DNA of 64,000 nt from Marsupella aquatica (lineage: Eukaryota; Marchantiophyta), in contig OZ316899.1 in assembly GCA_973895155.1 (NCBI GenBank), positions 992,001 through 1,056,000 on the forward strand, given 5' to 3'. A model generated the notes under the pieces. The model ran no database searches. It had not been told where the DNA came from and saw only the letters and a program-made list of their open reading frames with translations. Both the position numbers and the translations under genes were made by a program. Below, in pieces: positions 44,029-56,486 of the stretch. The stretch's first letter is position 1, and each line of letters starts with the position of its first letter.

Positions 44029-44912
44029 CGGAGGGTTAGGCTTAGAATAGACTTAGGAGTAGCTAAAACAGGCTGGTAGGACAAGTGCCGGCCAGAAGAT
44101 AGCGGCGCTGACACATTAGCTAGCCTGTGTAGAATAGGTTAGACTAATAGGACAAGCAGGCACCAGCTTAGCAAGGACATAAGTTAGCGTAGATTCGGGT
44201 ACGAGGCCAGGCCGGTACTCAACCCTTAGTATTTAGCTGTCCCCCAGTAGAGGCAAGGGGAGGGGGATTTTAGAATCAGAGGTTGGCCATTCGCAGTACG
44301 CGCGGGGAGTCCCAAACTTGGTGAAGTACCGGAGTGCCAAGGGGAGGGTATACGACTAAAGCTCGTTGGGCGAGTGCGGAGCTGGGCTCCGTTGTAGTGT
44401 ATACTCCTTGGCCTTGGGCCCGTTTGTTCATGAGGTGTCAGGTCAACCAATCGTAAAGTGTATGATCATAAATGAATGAAATCCTTTCTCCTTAATTCCT
44501 TTGTGTAAATCAAGATTTCTGTTATGTATGAATGCATGTATGAGTCTTGTGTACAAGTATCAACGCCGGGCCAAACACGTTATGCCAACCGTGCACGGGG
44601 TGCCAGATGGGTACGGGGTTGCGAGCCCGGGTTGAGCCCTTGTACTAATGGATCCGGATCAAAGGTGGTAACACGAAGGCTTAATAGTCTGTGAGCCGGG
44701 GTCGACCCCGTATCAACTAAGGTACGTTCCGGCGGCGGAACACAAACTATACCTAGGAGGTGTCTGTACATAACAATAAGCGCACTGAGCGCTAGTTTAC
44801 GTGAGTTAGGAGCATTCTGTGCATCCCTCCCTGCCCAAACCCTCATATTTACGAAGGATGTGCCTGTCTAAGGTAAAGCCCGGGTTAAGGCCTAGGCTGA
44901 CGACGTGATAGC

Positions 44913-46373
44913 TGACTCCGACGCCGAGCTCCCTTATGGTCCAAGCCCGGATAGGCCATCCGGGGAGGACTTAGCATGGGGAGACTTGTGAGCAACGAGA
45001 CGTGGCGCTAGGAAAGGCAAGGAGCCAAGCTGGTGACACACACTAAGGACTTGGACTAGCTGGGAGTTGGTCGGGTCAAAGGAAAATGGGCCAGGCTTAA
45101 GGACAACCATCTGGACTTCCAGATGGTCCTTGAATTCTGAGGGCTTGGGTGTGAGCTCCTCTTGGGCCCAAGGCCCATGGAGTTGATGCCATGGGCAACG
45201 GACGCTTGGGGTGCAAGTTATGGCCTGATCCGGGTTGGGCCGATCGGGGCCCCCCAGTGGCAATGAGACCTGAGGGCCTAGGCATGAGCACTGGGTCGGC
45301 CCAATCACAACAGGCTAAGGCACTCCGCTTGCGGACGCCTAACAAGAAAGTTATGGGCGTTGCCAGTTGGTGGCGTGCCCAGTATGTGCGATAGGATCCG
45401 GGTTGGAGGCCAAAAGTTTAGGGACCAAAGTTGGTCCGGGGGTGGCAGGTCTCCAGAAGCATATATGAGGGGAGTGGTGTCTCCCTAGGGGCTAAGGGCG
45501 AGCCAAAGTCGTGAGCCGCGGCGGTCGCGACACTAAGGGAAACCGCCAAACGGAAATGGCGATATCTTCCTAATGGGAAGTCCATTGGAGGACTTCTTGG
45601 GTGCGTTGGAAAGCTCTCAAAGAGGGCTACCCTAAATCCTAAACGTCTGAGCTCAGATAGATCTGGAGGCACCTTTGGGTTCTCGGGGTTTGCGGGTGTT
45701 AACTCGTCCGCTTGCCAAATCCTGCCGAACAGCAGCCAAGCCGTGTTTAGTCTCTCAAGGGAGCTTGCATCAGGGAGGCAAGGCCAAGTAGGTATGGAGG
45801 CTGAGTTCCAAGTGTGCTAGATCCCTAGACTGTCAGTGGGGCAAGTCGGGAGTTGGTTGCTAGAGGCGGGCCATTCTGGTCCCAGCGTGTTGGGACAAGC
45901 TTGGGACAAGCTTTAGGACAAGCTACGCTACTTGGGCCATGAACATGTCTTGAGGTGAGGGCGGTCAGTTGGTGATGGATAGGTACGAGGGGGAACCCAG
46001 GCCGCACCCAAGGAAGGAGCTGTTTTGGACGAATAGTGGGCGTGGGTTATGGTTCCGGCTTATGGCATCGGGAGGACCTATCGCTGACCTATTTACCAAC
46101 GTCTGTTGAGCTTGAGTTAGGATGCTAGACTTGGCGAGTTCTAGATCCTGAAGGGTTACTTACCGAGGTGCTTGGTTGGTTGTGTAGACAGTGAGGATCG
46201 TTGAGTAGCGGTCGTGTAGGTGAGCAAGCGTGGCTTCATATGGGGGGGGCCGCTGGCGGTGCAAGGGGCACTAGGGTGCTTGATCAAGGTATTCTGTGGA
46301 AGCATTTGGGCATGAGGGGCACTTAGGCGCGAGTGCTGGGATTGGTGAGGGCGCTGGGTGGCAAGGTCCACCT
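44913..46373 (+). repeat. E3 5' LTR
   Basis: Matches 51720-53168 throughout with many substitutions. It lacks the first ~45 bp. A TATATGA at 45462-45468 matches that in the 3' LTR. Confidence 0.88.
45462..45468 (+). promoter_or_regulatory. TATA box in E3 5' LTR
   Basis: GCATATATGAGGGGAGTGG is kept in all E3 LTR copies here (52268, and reversed near 57378 and 61170), in an otherwise GC-rich LTR. Confidence 0.6.
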
Positions 46374-46376
46374 CCA

Positions 46377-49300
46377 ACGTGGATGGAAGCGATGACGATG
46401 TTGAAGTTGAATTGGAGGAAGAGGGTCAGGACCAGAGGAGGAACTGATCGCAGCCTTGAGAGGGTTGGATGCGGAACCAGAGGATGATGTCGAGCCAAAC
46501 GTCATTGTGGATAATTTGACCAAGCAGAACCAGGGCAATGCGGGTGATGCCTCAGTCCCAAGAGGTCATGGTGCTCACAAGACGCGGGTGGTGTCACCAA
46601 AATCCACGAGAGAACCTAAGGACAGGCGGCCCGCAAAAGAAAGACGGTTGGAGGACCGTCCTCATACAACCCGCAAGGGCCCAGCCGCTGACGACGGATT
46701 GGGTCCATTGACTCAAGACCAACAACTCATTTATGAGCAGTTGGAACACAACAAGGGGGCCCAGATTAAGTACTTACTTAGTCTGGGTAGTCAGAGTGTG
46801 ACGCATCCAGAGGGGGGAATGGTAGTTGGACGGAGTATGTTCCAAGTGAACCAACTACCAACTCCTCCAACTTACGACGGGGCCTATGAGCAAAGTGGAC
46901 AAAAGTTCCTGAGTTGGCTCTCCACGATGGAGATTCATCTCCAGGCGTGTGTTGAGCGATCCACTTGGGCTACCGCAGCCGCTCCTTACTTGAAGGACTA
47001 TGCCTTGACTTGGTACAAGTCATGGAAGAAGTCGAGAGAAGACTCCTCCTTGCCATTAACTTGGGGAAACCTGGTTGAGGGTCTTCGTGCTCATGTCACC
47101 ACTAAGTACCCAGAGCGACACGCTCAGAAATGCGTAACGGAGATGAGCTTTAGGGGTGATATCCAAAAGTTCATCACTTATTACCAAAACCAGTTGGCAT
47201 GTATCCCGGTGGGGCAAGAGACCCTACATACACAACTTCACAACTTTATAGTGAAGCTCCCGCCGTTGCTCAGGAAAAAGTTACAGGAAAAGCGTCACAA
47301 GTTCAAAATGCTTTCTGACGCCCTTGACAAGGCCACTACGTTAGTGAATAACTGACCGGACTTGGCGAAGGTGGGTGGCAAGGGATCCAAGGGGGAAACT
47401 GGAAAGCAAAAGGTCCCAAGAATAAGCGAAAGCAACTTGAGGGGGCGGGGGCCGGTGGTTTGGACCCCTAGCCCCAGAATGGAGAAGCTAAGCAAAACCG
47501 GAAGGCCGACAACTTCAAGAAAGGAACCTCATCGGCGCAAAAAGCAAAGAAGCAGGCACTCATGGAGCAAAGGCGGACGGAAGGTTCATGCTTCACGTGT
47601 GGTGCCATGGGCCATCAAAGTAAGGATTGTTCCACAAAAGGTGGCAAGCCAAGCGGAGATGGAGGGCAGAAGAGCATTAAGGTAAGTATCGCTCTAACCA
47701 AACACTTAGTAGCTGACAAGGTCCCTGTAGGGGATGTTCCTGCCGGAGAGAAGGTGTTGTTGCGAGAGAAGATACCTAAGGTTAAGACAATGGATCCTGA
47801 AAAACTGATTTTTGTGAATGTCACTTCTAACGGTAATCTGGGTGTTGCTTTGGTGGATATAGGCGCGACCACCTGCTTCATAAGTGGGCAGGCGGCAACA
47901 CGTCTTGGGCTGGACGTGCAAGAGTTGCTACAACCGTTAGTGTGCAAGTTTGTCAACGACACAAATGGGGTAGTGTCAAGAGTAGTACATAGACTTTGAG
48001 TAGAGGTCATAGGCAAACAACAAAATTTTGTTAGTCAAGAGATGTTCTACGTTCTAGACGGTCTAGCCGTAGACTTCATTTTGTCGGTAGGTTATCTCAG
48101 GAAGCACAAAGTTACCTTGAAATTGGGGGGTGAAGTGCTCCATTTTCCTAATAAGGGCGGTGAGCCCATCGTTGTACACGAAGTTACCAAAAATAAATAA
48201 AGATTTCTCAAAGCAAGTAAAGTGTTGTGGTTGTCTTCGTGTGTATCGGCAAAGCAATGGTGGAAAGACTTCAAGGGTGGACATGAATGTTTCTTCTTTC
48301 ATCTCCACCCAACTAAGGAGGCTGCTTTCCAGCCAAAAGTCAAGTCAGCTAAGCTCGGGCTCGACTCCGGTCGAATTCCCAAAATTTTAGAGGAATTCAA
48401 TGACGTGCTCTTGCAGAAGCTACCTAAAGGTTTACCCCCGCGGAGAGAAGTGGATCACCAGGTTGAGTTGGAGCCAGGTTTGGCTCCTCAGGCTAAAGCT
48501 CCTTGTCGTCTAAACCTGAACAAACGAATGATGTTGAAGAACGCCTTGGAAGAGTTGATCAACCAAGGGTTCATTCGTCCTAGTAAGAGTCCTTATGGGG
48601 CGCCCGCGCTGTTTGTGTCCAAAAAGGATGGTACTTTGAGATTGTGCGCAGATTATCGGGCCCTCAATAAGCAAACGGTAAAGAACAAGTACCCGTTACC
48701 TCATATGGATAACCTCTTTGATTGCCTCTCTGGGGCTAGGAAGTTTTCAAAGGTGGACTTGCGGTCTGGGTATTACCAGATCCGCATGGCTAAGGGAGAC
48801 GAGTATAAGACCGCGATGCGCACAAGGTTTGGATCCTATGAGTTTTTGGTTATGCCGTTCAGGTTGTGTAATGCAACCGCAACGTTCATGAAGATGATGA
48901 ATACCATCTTTCATGACTTGTTGGACCAAGGAGTGGTCGTCTTTATTGACGACATCCTAATCTACTTGAAAATGTTGGAGGAACATGAGCAGTTGCTCAG
49001 AGAAGTGTTCTCTCGCCTTTGTAAGGCTTGTCTCTTTGCTAAACCTAGCAAGTGCAAGTTTGCGATGAATGAGATTCAGTTCCTCGGCCATACCTTTACC
49101 CTGGAAGGGATTACGCCTAGTCAGGACAAGCTTAAGGAGATCAAAGAATGGGAGTGCCCGTCCAATGTAAGGCAGGTTAGAGCCTTCTTAGGATTTACGG
49201 GGTTCTATCAAAGATACATGAAAGACTATGCGAGGATCGTGAGGCCCCTAAACGCGCTAACGTTGAAAAACAAAGTGTTTGTGTGGACACAGGATTGCGA

Positions 49301-51240
49301 GTTAGCATTCCTAGAACTTAAGCGGTTAATGATAACGCCTCTGATTCTAAAGTTACCTGAGATGGGGAAGCCGTTCAAGATTGGACAGGCGCAAGTGAGA
49401 TTGGGATGCCTGTCTTCACCAAGATGGGCATCCTGTGGCCTTTGAGTCATGTACGTTGGAAAATCATTGGATCACACCTAAAAGGGAAATGTATGTTGTG
49501 ATCTATGTGTTGAAGAAGTGGGAGATTTACCTTAAGAACGGTCCCAAAGTGGTAATCCACACAGATAGCTCGTCGGCCGAGTACTTCAGTTCTAAGCCAA
49601 GGCTGAACCCCAAGGAAATGCGCTGGCAGATGTTCTTGGCGGATTTTGATTTTGAAGTCCGTCACGTTCCTGGGAAGACAAACACGGCAGCTGACGCATT
49701 ATCGCGTAAGGACCATCATCGTGTCAATGGGATCACGAGGCTCGAATTTGAGTGGCCAAAGGTTCTGGCCGCAGCGTATGAGGATGACAGGTTGGCTAAG
49801 GAATGGCAAAGCAATGGGGGTAGCAAAGGCAAGGTAAGGCACGTGTCATTGGGGTTGGATATGACGCATAATGTTCAGGTATGGTGATGCAAGCAGAGGC
49901 GTTTGTACATACCAGAGTCTCTAAGGTTAGAGGTTCTGCAAAAGTACCACGACTCGCCCTGGGGAGGGCATGGAGGAGAATCCGCTACATATCGCAGCAT
50001 GTCGCAAGATGTGTATTGGCCAGACATGAAGCAATCGGTCCTTCGCCACGTGCAAAGTTGTTACTCGTGCCAAAAGAACCAAACGGTCTATAGGGCAAAA
50101 GGAGGACTTCTGCAACCCTTACCGGTAGCTGCGGCTCCATGGGAGTCTATCTCCATGGACTTCATTGTTGGGTTACCTGAGTCCCACGGCAGTAACTCCA
50201 TCTTAACAATCGTGGATCATTTTTCCAAGATGCGTATTTCTTGCCTACTATGAAAATCGTTTCGGCCCAAGAGGTTGCCGGTCTAGTGTTTGACAATGTC
50301 TTCGACAATGGGGATTGTCGTTGCATATCCTGTCCAATCGTGATACCAAGTTCACAGACCATTTTTGGAAGGCGTTGTTCCGGTTATCCAGGACGGACCT
50401 GACTAGGGGATCAGCGTATCATCATGAGACAGATGGCCAAACGGAACGGGTGAATGGTATCGTGGAGGACTACTTGCGTCACTTTGTGATGGCCAATCAA
50501 AAGGATTGGGCAAAACACTTAACAATGGCCGAGTTTAGGTATAACTCGACAAGCATTCAGCAACGGGTTTTGCGCCGTTTGTATTGGCCATAGGGAGGAT
50601 GCCGAGGGCGCCCTCCTGGTTTATAAATCCGGAAGCTTGGTGGATGGAAAGCAAAGTTCCTTCTGCGGACAATTTTATTTGAGAGCAACGCCTAGTTGTG
50701 GAAGCGGCTACCAAGGGTATGACACTTGCCCAAAGTTGGTACAAGGAGCAAGGGGATAAACATCGACGCTAGGTAAGCTTTGAAATTGGGGAGAGCGTCT
50801 GGTTGCAGTTGAGACCTGAGCAATACCACGGGAACATAAGTAGGAAGCTAGGTCCCAGATATGCGGTGCCCTATCGCATCATACAATGGGCCCACAAGCA
50901 TAATCTGGTTTTGGTGGTGTTGGGGACACCCAAGGAAATGGACGTGGGCAAAAGCTACCATGTTAGTCGGCTCAAGAAGTTTGTCAAAGACAATGATCCC
51001 AAGCGGGATCAAGTCTTGCTTCCGGACGCCATGCTGGTGGAGGACGCTGAGGAGTTTGAGGTGGAGGCGATTCTGGATCACCGTTACAAACGCAAGTTGG
51101 GAAGGCAAATCTTAGAGTATTTGGTGAAGTGGGTTGGCTATGATCAGGCCAAGAGTACTTGGGAACCGGAAGAAAATTTGGGTAATGCCTTAGAGATCCT
51201 TGGAAGCTATTGTAAGCGAAGCGGCCTACCGCCGTTGTGA
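46377..51240 (+). pseudogene. gag-pol: E3 gag-pol with chromodomain, multiply broken
   Basis: Pieces: gag (46456-47355; DNLTKQNQGNA, then a capsid-like part with WYKSWKKS); a CX2CX4HX4C knuckle (CFTCGAMGHQSKDC, near 47590); protease with VDIGATTCF (the usual T or S after D is I); reverse transcriptase (48222-49445) with LRSGYYQIRM and catalytic FIDDIL; RNase H end (49435-49887, HTDSSSAEYF, LSRKDHH); integrase HHCC (49903-50080), D in SMDFIVGLP, then NRDTKFTDHFW and ETDGQTERVN; C-terminal part and chromodomain (51058-51220, VEAILDHRYK, WEPEENLG). At least seven stops or frameshifts. Chromodomains direct such elements to marked chromatin. Tekay/CRM-type placement was not resolved. Confidence 0.88.
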
Positions 51241-51674
51241 ACTGGTACAGGCAATTGTAGCTACCTTTGTGAGTTGTATCCTAGATTCACTTCTCTCGGC
51301 CTCTTAAGGATAAAGTTGGATTGCGTTGGGGCTAGAAATTGTTGGGCGGCCAATTTGTTTTTGGCGAGTGGAAGTAGATGGTGCCCGCCTTACATCTATG
51401 GGCGGGCTGGTTTGAACTAAAGGGGAGTACCCCGAGGGGAGGACAATGGGTCCGACGTGTAGGGAGTTAGCTTACCCGATTGGACTGCCATCCTACTTGG
51501 ATAAGTGGGATAGGTTGGAATTTCCTAAGTCTAGAATGCGCATACCAACTTGGTTTGCATCAGCCTTATGGGCAAACCATTTGTTACCTCATAAATTTTT
51601 TATTGCCCAAAGTGGTCTAGGCGTGTTGGAACATTTACTTAGGTCACGCGAACGTGACCATTTTTCAGGGGGGA
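51241..51674 (+). other. E3 3' untranslated region and polypurine tract
   Basis: Non-coding after the chromodomain stop, ending TTTTTCAGGGGGGA (51661-51674) next to the 3' LTR. A minus-strand copy lies at 61798-62196. Confidence 0.8.
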
Positions 51675-53168
51675 TGCAAGTCGCGGAACTCAACTACCTT
51701 AACACTTAGCTGTAGCGTTGCTAACTCTGACGCCGAGCTCCCTTGTGGTCCAGGCCCGGATAGGCCATCCGGGGAGGACTTAGCATGGGGAGACTTGTGA
51801 GCAACGAGACGTGGCGCTAGCAAAGGCAAGGGGCCAAGCTGGTGACACACACTAAGGACTTGGACTAGGTGGGAGCTGGTCGGGTCAAGGGGAAATGGGT
51901 CGGGCTTAAGGATAACCGTCTGGACCTCCGGATGGTCCTTGAGTTCTAAGGGCTTGGGTGTGAGCTCCTCTTGGGCCCAAGGCCCATGGAGTTGACGCCA
52001 AGGGCAACAGACGCTTGGGGTGCAAGTTATGGCCCGATCCAGGTTGGGCCGATCGGGGGCCCTGAACGCAATGAGACCTGAGGACCTAGGCATGAGCACT
52101 GGGTTGGCCCAATCATAACGGGCTAAGGCACTCTGCTTGCGGATGCCTAACGAGAAAGTTATGGGCGTTGCCAGTTGGTGGCGCGCCCATTATGCGCGAT
52201 AGGATCCGGGTTGGGGGCCAAATGGTTAGGGACCAAAGTTGGTCTGGGGGTGGCAGGTCTCTAGAAGCATATATGAGGGGAGTGGTGTCTCCCTGGGGGC
52301 TAAGGGCGAGCCGAAGTTGTGAGCCGCAGCGGTCACGACACTAAGGGAAACCGCCAAACAGAAACGGCGATATCTTCCCAATGGGAAGTCCATTGGAGGA
52401 CTTCTTGGGTGCGTTGAAAATCTCTCAAGGAGGGCTACCCTTAACCCTAAACTCTTGAGCTCAGATGGGTCTAGAGGCACCTTGGGTTCTTGGGGTTTGC
52501 AGGTGTTAACTCGTCCGCTTGCCAAATCCAGTCAAACAGCAGCCAAGCCGTGTTTAGTCTCCCAAGGAAGCTTGCGTCAGGGAGGCAAGGCCAAGTAGGT
52601 ATGGAGGTTGATTTCCAAGTGTGCTAGATCCCTAGACCGTCAGTGGGGTGAGTCGGGAGTTGGTTGCTGAGGCGGGGCCATTCTGGTCCCAGCGTGTTGG
52701 GACAAGCTTTAGGACAAGCTATGCTACTTGGGTCATGAGCATGTCCTGAGGTCAGGGCGGTCAGTTGGTGATGGATAGGTATGAGGGGGAACCCGGGCCG
52801 CGCCCAAGGAAGGAGCTGTTTTGGACGAACAGTGGGCGTGGGTTCTGGTTCCGGCTTATGGTATCGGGAGGACCTATCGCTGACCTATTTACCAACGTCT
52901 GTTGAGCTTGAGTTAGGATGCTAGACTTGGCGAGTTCTAGATCCTGAAGGGTTACTTACTGAGGTGCTTGGTTGCTTGTGTAGATAGTGAGGACCATTGA
53001 GTAGCAGTCGTGTAGGTGAGCAAGCGCGGCTTCATATGGGAGGGCCGCTGGCGGTGCAAGGGGCACTAGGGTGCTTGCTTGAGGTATTCCGTGGAGGCGT
53101 TGGGGCACCAGGGGCACTTAGGTGTGAGTGTTGGGATTGGTGAGGGCGCAAGGTGGCAAGGTCCACCA
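51675..53168 (+). repeat. E3 3' LTR (1494 bp)
   Basis: TGCAAGTCGCGGAACTC to GGCAAGGTCCACCA, with a TATA box at 52270-52276. Homologues: 44913-46373 (plus), and 56487-57967, 59541-59798 and 60712-61797 (minus). Confidence 0.9.
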
Positions 53169-54472
53169 TTCCCGGACAGCCTTAGCAGAGCAGGCCAGGC
53201 TCGAAAAGGACGCCGAGATCGCATGGCTCCGGACCAAGATTGATGGTTGAAGGGACAAGCCGTCATTTGGCAGAAGGATCTGGAGGAAGCTGACTCTTGG
53301 TCTCAGTGAGACGCAGCCGAGATTGACACCCTGAAGATAGAAGTGGCGCGGCTTCAAGGAGAAGCCACAAAGTAGGCCTAGTTGGTGGATAAGCTGACGA
53401 GCGACATCCAGCAATTGGAGGAGGCATGCCAGGAGACCGCGGAGGAGAGGGACGCGGCAAAGCGAGAGAACAAATCTCTGTTGGATCAGGTCCAGCTACT
53501 CAAGCAGGATGCCGACAGGCTCAGGAGGCAGCGGGATAGCCGCTCCCACTCGGGCGGCTTTGGCAAGCGTGCTAGGCATTAGCGGTGGAGTAGGATTAAA
53601 ATAGAGGTAGGAGTAGCTAAATTGGGCTATAGGGACAAGCGCCTGCCCTAGTTAAAGCGGTGTTGCCATACTGTCCAGCCTGCGTAGATTAGAATCTTCT
53701 AATAAGACAAGCCGTTTTCCGGCCTGACAACCAGCTTAGTTAGGATCTTAGTTAGTGAATATTTGGGCTCGAGGCCACTCCGGTCCTCGGCCCTTAGTAT
53801 TTAGTGCACCCCTCGGTAGAGGCAAGGGGTTTTTAGTCTCAGAGTTGGACATCCACGGTATATGCGGGGAGTTCCAACCTCTGTGAGTGAAAGAGTACCA
53901 AGGGGAGGGGGTAGGACTAAGCTTGTTGGGCGAGTGCAGAGCCGGGCTCCATTGTAGTGTACACCCTTGGCCTTGGACCTGTTCATTCAAGAGCTTTTGG
54001 GTCAACTAAGTGTACGTGTATGTCCCCTATGTAGTAAAATCCTTTCCCATTATTTTCTTCGTGTAAATCAAGATTGTATGCTTGTGTGTGTATATGTGTG
54101 AATCTTGTGTATGGGTGCCAACACTTGGCCGAATGCACTACCCAAGCCGTGCACGGGGTGCAGCTTGCGGGTAAGTGGTCGCGAGCACGGGTTGAGTGAC
54201 CGTATCATCGAATCTAGATCGAAGGTGGACAACAAGAAGGCTTAAAAGCCCATAAGCAGGGGTCGATCCCGCTATCAACTAAGGTACGTTCCGGTGGCGG
54301 AACACAAACCATACCTAGGAGGTGTTCGTAAGTAACAGTAGATGCACTTAGCGCTAGTTTACGTGAGTTAGGTGCATTCCGTGCTTTCCTCCCTGCCCGA
54401 ACCCCCATATTTACGAAGGATGTGCCTGTCTAAGCCAAAGCCCGGGTTAAGGCCTAGGCTGACGACGTGACA
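53169..54472 (+). repeat. E4-type LTR, distal part (diverged)
   Basis: Matches 43600-44912: the coiled-coil end of the LTR ORF (53169-53583, ending FGKRARH, with stops) and the non-coding tail, ending GACGACGTGACA at 54472. It shows the proper CA end of the family. Confidence 0.78.
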
Positions 54473-54915
54473 GGCTTAGTTCGCAGACCTTGTGTATGAG
54501 AAATACTCCTTGTATGGCAATGGCATGGTATAACTTAGTCAGTAGGAGTCATCTTTCTAGTTGTGTGTCGCATCAACTTGTGTGAAGATTGCCCACATCA
54601 ACTGCAAGAGAGAAAGGAAGTTTAGGAGCAAGCGGCTACCCAAGCTGATTGGGCCTCATTTGGGGGCAGAATCCAAACATACCTGAACAGAGACCGATAT
54701 AAGAGAGTAAGGAGAAGCCTAGAGTAGGTCAGGTGCATATCTCATGACCCAATGAAGGATCTGTCCAATATATGTGGTTAAAAAGTTAATAGAGTAGAGT
54801 TAGCAACGTCCCATACCGATAAGCCGCAGAACCGGCCTTGGCAGGAGCGAAACTGGTGGGAATCGGCTTGTTCAAGGAGGATTCTTGGGTTTAGAGAGTC
54901 ATGGGACGCACCACA
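54473..54915 (+). repeat. Probable E2-type LTR end (diverged)
   Basis: Ends GCACCACA just before the same primer site as E2 and is weakly like the E2 LTR tail (for example AAACATACCTGAA). No gene is seen. The left boundary is uncertain. Confidence 0.5.
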
Positions 54916-54919
54916 TTTT

Positions 54920-54937
54920 TGGCGCTAGATGGAGGGG
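54920..54937 (+). other. Primer-binding-site candidate, same as E2
   Basis: TGGCGCTAGATGGAGGGG, 4 bp after the LTR end, identical to the E2 site at 36149-36132. Confidence 0.65.
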
Positions 54938-54984
54938 GAATTTCTTAAGCCGTGAGATATGGAGCTAAGTAAAGAAGCATAGGT

Positions 54985-55560
54985 AATGACTGAACCTACA
55001 CCAAGGGAGGAAAGAGCGATACAATGAAGAGATCTCATTTGCAACAGATCGCCGAGTGGTAGGAAACATAGTGACTGAGAGTGGCAGATAGAGCTAGTAG
55101 CTCCGTAATAGAGAGTGGTGTTGAGGAGGAGGAATTAGACAAAGGGTCGGTTACCTGGAGTTTGTTCAATTCAAGCGCAGCTCCCCAACTGAGAGCATGG
55201 GGGAACCAGAGCCAAGACTAGGCGAGAGGGGAGGAACCAGGCTGAGTCAACAATTGCGCATCCATTACAAGGCATTTCATGGCAGAGGAGATTAGGATCC
55301 TGATGAATGGTTGGATGACTTTGAAGGGACTGTTGCAGCGAATGGAGAGTCAGCCAATAGGATGCAAAACCTTCTTGGTTAGTTCAAGGGTGAGGCAAGA
55401 CCGTGGTACAGAGCACTAGATGTTGAGGAGTAGTCCACCTGGAACTCTTCAAATTGTTGTTTGTTAAGGAGTTTCGACCCATTTGACTCAAAGGCCACAG
55501 GACACCCATCTTGATGAAGACAAGTGCCAATGGCGTAATCACTTGCGTTTGTCCAAATCT
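54985..55560 (+). pseudogene. gag: E2-type gag fragment, heavily broken
   Basis: Begins MTEPTPREERA (E2 gag: MMNEFTPREERA). Later parts include LRIHYKAFHG, DPDEWLDDFEGTVAANGES and GEARPWYRAL, as in the E1 and E2 gag cores. Many stops. Ends at the start of the E1-like LTR. Confidence 0.65.
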
Positions 55561-56486
55561 AGAACGGTTTCCCCATCTCAGGTAACTTTAGATATAGGTT
55601 TATGTAAGAAACTTGTCATTTTTTTTGCTTTTTGAACAAGGAATAGTAAGAAAGACGTTTGAGTGTTAGCAAAGTATTTAGGGTTTGCAACCCTAAGTAA
55701 CTAGGGAAGGCTAGTAGGAAATAATGTAAGGGAAAAGATATGATGTTTCAAGAAAGTGTCAAGGGATAACTAAGGTCTTTATGGTAGGGCTTTAGTTAGA
55801 ATAGACGACTAAATGGGGCCGGAAAATGACCCGACACTTGAAGTCTTGGTTTTGGTTAAAGATTTTTTCCATAGGTGCTAGGAGGTCCTTAGAGCACCCC
55901 TGTGAAGTATGACGTCAAGTGGGGTCTCAACCTAGGGTTTCCTTGTGTTTTGGTGGGACTTAAATTAACAAAATAGCGGGTCTCGGGAAACATAGTTGAT
56001 GGGGAAGGTAGGGGTTCCAAGTTGGAAAGTAGGTTAAATATGGTCCACTCTATCCCTAGAAACTTGTGGAAAAACTTGGTTACCTTTGGTTACCTTTTGG
56101 GAGCATCTCAAAGTTAAGAAGTTTGGAAAATATAAGAATTAACCCTCTTTATCTAATTTTAGAAAATCATTTCTAAGATTTTGTGTAGATATTAGTAAAC
56201 CGGGACATAGTCATATGTCTAGAGAATCTGTAGATCTACTCAAAAGTCATTTTGGACTCATGTGTGATTTTTGGGGGTGGTCCAAAACGGCCTGGAAATA
56301 CTTTTTTCCAACAAAAAATCCAAAATTTTAAGTGTCAACCGCGTCGGCGGCGAACACGACTTTAGCAAGAGGCCGGGGAGACTCAAGCATGAGGTTAGGA
56401 ACACCATAAGGGTCAATACATGAGATGCTTGCTTCAAATTGGGATCAAGAGGCAACTACGAAATTGAATTGAGCTGTTATAGCTAG

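Larger units (their letters stand above)
38766..44912 (+). mobile_element. E4: internally deleted Tat-like retrotransposon
   Basis: Plus-strand order: 5' LTR remnant (38766-40183), a scrap of integrase (40184-40947), polypurine tract, and a full 3' LTR (40915-44912, 3998 bp). The 5' LTR remnant matches the end of the 3' LTR from the coiled-coil region on (38766 corresponds to about 43372). It stops at TTTACGTGAG (40183), and integrase sequence follows at once. Primer site, gag, protease and reverse transcriptase are therefore deleted. E2 is inserted in the 5' LTR. Confidence 0.78.
40915..44912 (+). repeat. E4 3' LTR (3998 bp) carrying an ORF
   Basis: Starts TGTGACATCGCTGG after the polypurine tract and ends GACGACGTGATA (CA in the copy at 54472). 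Contents: promoter region with TATA box (41282), an ORF region (41506-44028), and a tail (44029-44912). E3 sequence follows directly. Confidence 0.82.
44913..53168 (+). mobile_element. E3: decayed chromovirus (Ty3/gypsy with chromodomain)
   Basis: 5' LTR 44913-46373 (first ~45 bp missing), broken gag-pol 46377-51240, 3' untranslated part and polypurine tract, and 3' LTR 51675-53168 (1494 bp, TGCAAGTCGC to GTCCACCA). The primer site and gag 5' end are deleted, because gag sequence follows the LTR almost at once. The left flank is the end of the E4 LTR and the right flank is the middle of another E4-type LTR, so the two sides are not one target. Confidence 0.85.

Noticed and set aside
50848-51108. 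Minus-strand ORF opposite the E3 chromodomain region
   Set aside because: It is a shadow of the integrase/chromodomain frame on the plus strand.
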